From contig JAGAOC010000030.1 of the NCBI GenBank assembly GCA_017623935.1, forward strand, positions 1 to 42,971: DNA of 42,971 nt, written 5' to 3'. The position numbers and the translations under genes were made by a program. Numbering within the stretch: the stretch's first letter is position 1; each line of letters begins with the position of its first letter. This document shows positions 42,938 to 42,971 of this stretch, piece after piece. The notes beneath the pieces are model-generated. The model did no database searches. It was not told where the DNA came from and saw only the letters and a list, made by a program, of their open reading frames with translations. The DNA comes from Agathobacter sp. (GTDB lineage Bacteria; Bacillota; Clostridia; Lachnospirales; Lachnospiraceae).

Positions 42938-42971
42938 GCGGCGAAAGAGAATATCCGCACTGGAAAAATAT
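42930..42971 (+). CDS. Partial gene after LytTR (start only; DUF3021-type membrane protein expected)
   Basis: ATG 42930, with AAGAGGAGG upstream, overlaps the LytTR gene by 8 bp and runs to the window edge: MSKRRKRISALEKY. The product cannot be identified from 14 residues; the DUF3021 expectation rests only on the usual LytTR gene pairing. Confidence 0.5.
   Translation, partial: MSKRRKRISALEKY

Overview
The window reads as chromosomal DNA from a low-GC, Gram-positive member of the Clostridia, most likely the family Lachnospiraceae. This is inferred from gene content, not from any search. Pointers are a lipoteichoic-acid synthase with glycosylation partners, the meso-DAP/lysine genes dapF, murE and lysA, a class III fructose-bisphosphatase, a CBS-DRTGG family II pyrophosphatase, a T-box-controlled trp operon, and strong GGAGG ribosome binding sites. 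I see no integrase, transposase, phage structural gene or CRISPR array.

Layout. 1-666: 5' part of a secreted MBL-fold lipoprotein (minus strand). 776-2736: an Lsa-like ABC-F antibiotic-resistance ATPase behind a perfect promoter and a 250-nt leader with a three-codon ORF and a terminator; the gene ends in a 39-bp tandem repeat. 2779-8292: a membrane-anchored unknown, fbp, a tail-anchored coiled-coil protein and a pyrophosphatase. 8264-9124: an AraC regulator (minus). 9311-12253: dapF-murE-flavin reductase. 12272-13354: a lytic transglycosylase (minus). 13519-14953: lysA and a small ORF. 15098-15846: Uma2-type nuclease-like gene and tRNA-Leu(CAA), both minus. 16101-18002: a cytoplasmic sensor diguanylate cyclase. 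18045-23998: an apparent five-gene operon starting with an XRE regulator over a perfect 18-bp palindrome, then a basic 94-residue protein, an LtaS-like sulfatase, a YfhO protein and a GT2 glycosyltransferase. 24046-27427: polar amino-acid ABC transporter and a cytidylate-kinase-like protein. 27448-34630: T-box(Trp)-trpEGDCFBA. 34706-36245: a membrane coiled-coil protein and an orphan OmpR-type response regulator. 36246-38595: AT-rich accessory stretch with a duplicated repeat element, VOC and EamA genes, a gene remnant, and a two-gene cassette (HNHP/EF-hand protein plus a 51-residue protein). 38657-40830: GH53 galactanase with a LacI-type operator. 40861-42385: AAA/DUF4143 ATPase. 42429-42971: LytTR regulator and the start of its partner.

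How the parts work together. Cell envelope is the main theme: DAP supply and use (dapF, murE, lysA), peptidoglycan cleavage (transglycosylase), and LTA synthesis plus glycosylation. The trp operon is complete for chorismate to tryptophan; its T-box specifier codon is TGG, and the base facing the tRNA discriminator fits tRNA-Trp.

The most interesting signals are the ABC-F leader, whose uORF region is complementary to the whole terminator; the palindrome-controlled XRE/LTA-glycosylation operon; the HNHP/EF-hand cassette at 37.7-38.5 kb; a hairpin-rich element wedged between the T-box and trpE; and several tandem duplications that cross or abut stop codons.
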